A program made the position numbers and the translations under genes. A DNA stretch of 64,000 bases from Thermomicrobium roseum DSM 5159 (lineage in GTDB: Bacteria > Chloroflexota > Chloroflexia > Thermomicrobiales > Thermomicrobiaceae). Every line of letters starts with the position of its first letter. The stretch's first letter is position 1. Below, in pieces: positions 60,327-64,000 of this stretch. Where the stretch lies: assembly GCF_000021685.1 (NCBI RefSeq), contig NC_011961.1:558001-622000 (forward strand), written 5' to 3'. A model generated the notes under the pieces. It saw only the letters and a program-made list of their open reading frames with translations, was not told where the DNA came from and ran no database searches.

Positions 60327-63245
60327 TCAAGCTCCGCTCGGTCGCGGGCCATCTCCCCGACCGGTCGGACTGTCGATCCGGTAGGCGCTCGGATCCGGCT
60401 TGTATGGCCGCAGCATCCAGATCGGACGCCGCGTGCCGTCCGGTCCTGGAGCGGGACGTGTCATCGCCAGCCAGCGCCGGTAGACTTCCATCGACTTGCG
60501 CGTATCCACGACCACGTCCCCGTACCGGTCATCCGGCCCCGCTTTGACGATGCGCACCTTCTGATGCCAGCAGTGCTGTCCGCTGATCGGGTCGGGTTGG
60601 ACCGGAAAGGTAAGATTTTGGTGAACACCGGCGTCACCCCAGAAGACCAGCTGGGAATCCGGATCCCCACTGGCGAACGGTCGCACACCTGCTCGCTGCC
60701 GCAACCGGTACCGCCCGTCCGACAAGCGCTCGATCTCCACGAGTGCCGTGGACCAGCGCTCGCCGCCGGTCCCCTCAGCCAGGCGCCAGCGACCCAGATG
60801 ATGCGAGCAGGCCGCTACTCCAGGGCGGATCGCCTCCGTCACCCAGACACGATCGACGAAGTAGCCGATCTCCGTCTCCACCCTGACCAGGTCGCCGGTC
60901 CGCACACCGATTCGCTCGGCATCGCTCGGGTGTAGCCACAGCGGGTTGGAGTGCGTCAGCTCGTTGAGCCACTTGGCATTTCCCGAACGTGTGTGGATCA
61001 GCGTGGGCACGCGGAAATTGGGGAGCAACACCATCTCGCCCGCTGCCCGGTCCAACTGGTTGGGACCGACGTGGCTCTCGATGGTGCAGGGGATCGCGTA
61101 CTCCGGCCAGCCCCACTCCCAGAGCGTACGCGAGAAGAATTCCAACTTCCCTGACGGTGTCGGGAAACCTCGCTTCGGCTCGCCGTCCACCATGACCCCG
61201 GCCCATCGGCCCCGTGGGCCAGGCGGAACTCCCGGAACCGGCACGATGTTCGTCGTATGGGGCGGTGGTGTCAGCGTCCAGATCCGCCCGTTTTCCGGAT
61301 CGACCCACGATTGTGCCAGCTCCTCCTCTGGAACCGGATCCTCGTATTGGCGATAGCGCTGCTTTTCCAGCTCGAAGGCGCCGTACCGTCGCATGTACTG
61401 GAGCGGGGTCAGTCCTTCGGCGGCCGCTGCTTCCGGCAGCCCAGGAATCGAGTGCTCGAAGATCCACTGGTAGTACTCGTCGACGGTTACCTTCTCACCT
61501 GGCCGATACGGCGACTCGTACCACCGTCGGATCCCCAGCGAGCCATCCGGATCCACCCGCCAGGACAGTTCGATCCAGAATTCGTTCTCCTCCCAAACTT
61601 CGCCAGGATTCGCCTCGTAGGTCACGCGCACTGGCTGTCCGAGCTTCTCGCGCGCGACGCGGAGCACCGGTTGGCGAAAACCGATCCAGCGAGCGGCATG
61701 TGTCTCGTACGAGTGAGTGTCGTGTCGTTCCGGCGCATGTCCCATCGGCAAAACGTAATCGGCGTACCACGCCGTCTCGCTCCAGGTCGGTGTCAAGGCC
61801 GCGTGCAGCTCGATCAACGACTCGTCCTGCAGGACCTCGATCCAGGTGAAGCCGTCCGGGTTCGTCCAGACGGGGTTGTACACGCGCGTGAAGTAGACAG
61901 CGAGCTTGCCACGGCCTTCCTTTAGGAAATGCGGAAGCAAGAAGCTCATCTCGTGATGAGCCAACGGATACTCCTTCGGCCAGGTCAGTTCGTTCCAGAC
62001 CTTCTGGCGCGGGGGCTCAGCGAACGGCCGGGGCACGTGCTTGTCCCAGATGTTCGGTTGTGTCCCACCGGGTGTACCCACGCTCCCTGTGAGCACATTC
62101 AAGAAGAAGAGCGCCCGCGGCACCGTCCAGCCACCCAGGTGTGCCGCCGCCGCTGCACGCCAGTTGTGTGTCGAGACAGCCGGCGCCGCCCGAGCGAGTT
62201 CCTGCGCCAACTCGACGATCGTCCTCGCCGGGATGCCGCTCAGCTGCTCGGCCGCCTCCGGTGTGTAGCGCGCGTATTCTTCCTTCAGCCGCTGGACGAA
62301 CTCGTCGAAGGTGACTGGACAACCAGGATGGACGACACGCAGATATTCGTCCCAGTTCGTCCAGCGCCGGACGAACTCGCGGTCGAACCACTCCTCCTGG
62401 ATCAAGACGTTGGCGATACTCAGAAGAACGAACGCCTCCGTACCGGGGGCAGCTGGCAACCAGTAGTCGGCCATCGCCGCGGTGTTCGACAACCGCGGAT
62501 CCATCACCGCCAGCTTGGCGCCCCGCTGCTTGGCCTCCATGATGCGCTGCGCGTGCGGGTTGAAGTAGTGCCCGCTCTCCAGGTGCGCGCTCACCAGGAA
62601 GATGAAGCGGGCATTGGCATGATCGGGCGAGGGACGATCGGCACCCATCCACACGGCGTAGCCGAAGCGTCCGCCCGACGAGCAGACATTCGTGTGCGAG
62701 TTGTGCCCGTCCACACCCCACGACCACAGGACGCGCTCCATGAAGCCGTCTTCACCAGGACGGCCAACGTGGTACATCACCTCGTTCTGCCGTCCCTCGA
62801 GAAAGGCTCGGCGCATCCGCCCCGCGATATCGTCCAGCACCTCGTCCCAACTGACGCGCTCCCACTTGCCCGACCCGCGTGGCCCGACCCGGCGCAGCGG
62901 GTAGAGGATCCGTTCCGGATCCTTGACCTGGTTGATGGTGGCAGGACCCTTGGCGCAGTTTCGACCCCGGCTTCCCGGATGGAAGGGGTGCCCCTCCAAC
63001 TTGCGGATATCCAGCGTTTCCTTGTCGACGTAGGCGAGAAGGCCACAGGCTGCCTCGCAGTTGAAACAGACGGTGGGGATCAGGAAGTAGCGCCGCACCC
63101 GTTCGTCCGGTCCTCGCTCTTCCCAATCGTCCCATCGCTCGGGCGGGGGATAGCTGGCCAGTCCACTCGTCCGCTCGGGAACGAACGGTTCCCGGACAGC
63201 ACGTCTTTCTGCCTGCATCGTCGTCGCTCGCGACTCGCGCTGCAT
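60327..63245 (-). CDS. Molybdopterin oxidoreductase catalytic subunit (PsrA/PhsA/DMSO reductase superfamily)
   Basis: A 972-residue complex-iron-sulfur molybdoenzyme. The N-terminal [4Fe-4S] ligands are CFNCEAACG about 60-68 and GRNCAKG about 93-99. Pterin-binding segments include WGVDGHNSHTNVCSSGG (the Cys is a possible Mo ligand), AKLAVMDPRLSNTA, LNVLTGSVGTPGG and a C-terminal dinucleotide-binding domain (NFRVPTLIHTRSGNAKW, shortened, and VRTGDLVRVE). No twin-Arg signal is apparent at the N-terminus although many relatives are exported. It is downstream of an NrfD-like membrane subunit by 10 bp. Substrate (polysulfide, thiosulfate, tetrathionate, arsenate or other) cannot be settled. Confidence 0.86.
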   Translation of the reverse strand: MQRESRATTMQAERRAVREPFVPERTSGLASYPPPERWDDWEERGPDERVRRYFLIPTVCFNCEAACGLLAYVDKETLDIRKLEGHPFHPGSRGRNCAKGPATINQVKDPERILYPLRRVGPRGSGKWERVSWDEVLDDIAGRMRRAFLEGRQNEVMYHVGRPGEDGFMERVLWSWGVDGHNSHTNVCSSGGRFGYAVWMGADRPSPDHANARFIFLVSAHLESGHYFNPHAQRIMEAKQRGAKLAVMDPRLSNTAAMADYWLPAAPGTEAFVLLSIANVLIQEEWFDREFVRRWTNWDEYLRVVHPGCPVTFDEFVQRLKEEYARYTPEAAEQLSGIPARTIVELAQELARAAPAVSTHNWRAAAAAHLGGWTVPRALFFLNVLTGSVGTPGGTQPNIWDKHVPRPFAEPPRQKVWNELTWPKEYPLAHHEMSFLLPHFLKEGRGKLAVYFTRVYNPVWTNPDGFTWIEVLQDESLIELHAALTPTWSETAWYADYVLPMGHAPERHDTHSYETHAARWIGFRQPVLRVAREKLGQPVRVTYEANPGEVWEENEFWIELSWRVDPDGSLGIRRWYESPYRPGEKVTVDEYYQWIFEHSIPGLPEAAAAEGLTPLQYMRRYGAFELEKQRYRQYEDPVPEEELAQSWVDPENGRIWTLTPPPHTTNIVPVPGVPPGPRGRWAGVMVDGEPKRGFPTPSGKLEFFSRTLWEWGWPEYAIPCTIESHVGPNQLDRAAGEMVLLPNFRVPTLIHTRSGNAKWLNELTHSNPLWLHPSDAERIGVRTGDLVRVETEIGYFVDRVWVTEAIRPGVAACSHHLGRWRLAEGTGGERWSTALVEIERLSDGRYRLRQRAGVRPFASGDPDSQLVFWGDAGVHQNLTFPVQPDPISGQHCWHQKVRIVKAGPDDRYGDVVVDTRKSMEVYRRWLAMTRPAPGPDGTRRPIWMLRPYKPDPSAYRIDSPTGRGDGPRPSGA

Positions 63246-63255
63246 CGTCGCCCCC

Positions 63256-64000
63256 TCAACTCAACGGGATATCTTGCCCGGCCTCGACCCAGAGTCGCTC
63301 GTAACTCCAAAGCCCGATCAGGGCTGCGACCGCCGCGACAACGCTCCAGGGCGCGAGATTCCCACTCGCCCATCCGAGAGCCAGCGCGATCAGGGGTACC
63401 AGCACACCGACACCAAGGCCGACCACGAGCAGCTCTCCACGATAGGGGCCATGCGTCAGCAGGCGAGCAGCCTTGGCGACATGCAGGTTGGCGTGCGGAA
63501 CCAAGAGTTCACTGGCTACCAGCACGAGCAGCCCGATCAACCCACCACCCAACACCAGGCCGAGCCACGCTCGCCCCTCGAGTGCTCCGCCCGCGACCAA
63601 CAGCAACAGGAGAGCAGCCGTACCGGCCACCAACGCTTGCACGAGCAGGATGGGAAGTAAGAGCGGGCTCTGCCAGAAGTCGCGCCCCTCCGCCTGACCG
63701 AAGAGAAAAGCCGTGTAACCCGCCGCCGCGATCCCGCCCGGCAGCGCGAGCCAGGCGAGCAGGCGCTCGATGCCCTGCCAGCCGGCGAGCGACGCAACAG
63801 CCCAGAAGAACGCGAGACCTCCCACCACCAGGAGGATGTAGCCGCCCCAGACGAGCCAACTCCGTGGATTCGGTTTGACCAATAGATACCAGAACCGCTC
63901 CGGCCGCTTGAGGTCCCAGATCAGAAGCACGGCGGTGATGGCCAGGAACACCATCCCGATCGCCGCTGCTCCGATCCCGAGCAGCCGATCGCTCATCACG
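63256..64000 (-). CDS. NrfD-like membrane anchor subunit (N-terminus beyond window edge)
   Basis: The visible 247 residues contain about seven hydrophobic helices and segments such as LIWDLKRPERFWYLLVKPNPRSW, shortened, that match the second and third helices of NrfD/PsrC proteins. The usual first helix is missing, so the gene probably begins past position 64000 and the ATG at 63999 is internal. NrfD subunits exchange electrons with quinone. It precedes the molybdopterin subunit; the expected Fe-S (PsrB-like) subunit is likely further upstream, outside the window. Confidence 0.82.
   Translation of the reverse strand, partial: VMSDRLLGIGAAAIGMVFLAITAVLLIWDLKRPERFWYLLVKPNPRSWLVWGGYILLVVGGLAFFWAVASLAGWQGIERLLAWLALPGGIAAAGYTAFLFGQAEGRDFWQSPLLLPILLVQALVAGTAALLLLLVAGGALEGRAWLGLVLGGGLIGLLVLVASELLVPHANLHVAKAARLLTHGPYRGELLVVGLGVGVLVPLIALALGWASGNLAPWSVVAAVAALIGLWSYERLWVEAGQDIPLS

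Noticed and set aside
60327..63245. Possible selenocysteine in the molybdopterin oxidoreductase
   Set aside because: The frame is open throughout with no internal UGA; the candidate metal ligand is a plain Cys.
61929..63878. 649-codon plus-strand frame
   Set aside because: Antisense to the molybdopterin subunit; very Arg-rich.

Overview
The window is about 64 kb of gene-dense, high-GC chromosome with strong Shine-Dalgarno sites (AGGAGG type) and many 1-4 bp gene overlaps. Gene content points to an aerobic, heterotrophic, probably thermophilic member of the Chloroflexota, most likely class Thermomicrobia. It carries a form I (aerobic) CO dehydrogenase operon, an M29 (thermophilic-type) aminopeptidase, monofunctional proline dehydrogenase, an ECF Ni/Co transporter, TadE/G-like secreted proteins and LPXTG-like surface proteins. 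The taxonomic call is inference from gene content, not a database match.

Layout. 1-2.75 kb: coxM-coxS-coxL on the minus strand (coxL runs off the left edge), preceded by a tandem palindrome. 2.8-9.7 kb: an S9 peptidase, a MocA-like nucleotidyltransferase with a NarL/NarX-type two-component pair, an amidohydrolase-like protein and an M24 peptidase. 9.7-13.9 kb: a multi-sensor diguanylate cyclase, an MFS exporter and a small CxxC membrane protein. 14.4 kb: tRNA-Lys(CTT) with its own promoter and terminator. 15.0-15.5 kb: a PCYCGC-family lipoprotein whose frame is crossed by a UGA at a UxxC position, with a hairpin where a bacterial SECIS would lie; this is the strongest novelty in the window. 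15.5-18.6 kb: FakB-like (DegV), PlsY-like and FakA-like (DAK2) genes, a possible complete exogenous fatty-acid activation route. 20.2-27.9 kb: a sugar (acid) catabolic operon with IclR regulator, binding protein, ATPase, enolase-superfamily dehydratase, MBL hydrolase, a permease gene interrupted by an in-frame TAA, and a U32-like protein.

28.3-34.8 kb: two sortase-signal-like surface proteins, an HD phosphohydrolase, proline dehydrogenase and a proline-rich membrane-anchored protein, with about 1 kb of apparently gene-free DNA. 35.0-37.7 kb: CbiM(N)-CbiQ-CbiO metal transporter with a His-rich tail on the ATPase. 37.8-45.8 kb: an envelope-stress neighbourhood of RpoD-like sigma factor, HtrA protease, OmpR-type kinase and regulator, and a divergent YceI lipoprotein, lipoprotein hydrolase, ECF sigma and anti-sigma. 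Copies of a GATTCTCAG/TTCTCAG element with 11-bp periodicity lie in front of both htrA and the YceI gene. 45.8-51.1 kb: M29 aminopeptidase and a four-gene TadE/G-like operon. 51.3-58.2 kb: GYD protein, methyltransferase, MFS transporter, pyrD, a DUF2283-like protein and the archease-rtcB-HAD operon. 58.8-64 kb: a GT-C glycosyltransferase and a molybdopterin oxidoreductase with an NrfD-like membrane subunit cut by the right edge.

No insertion sequence, prophage, integrase or CRISPR array was seen. Two in-frame stops (UGA in the lipoprotein, TAA in the permease) deserve read-level verification.
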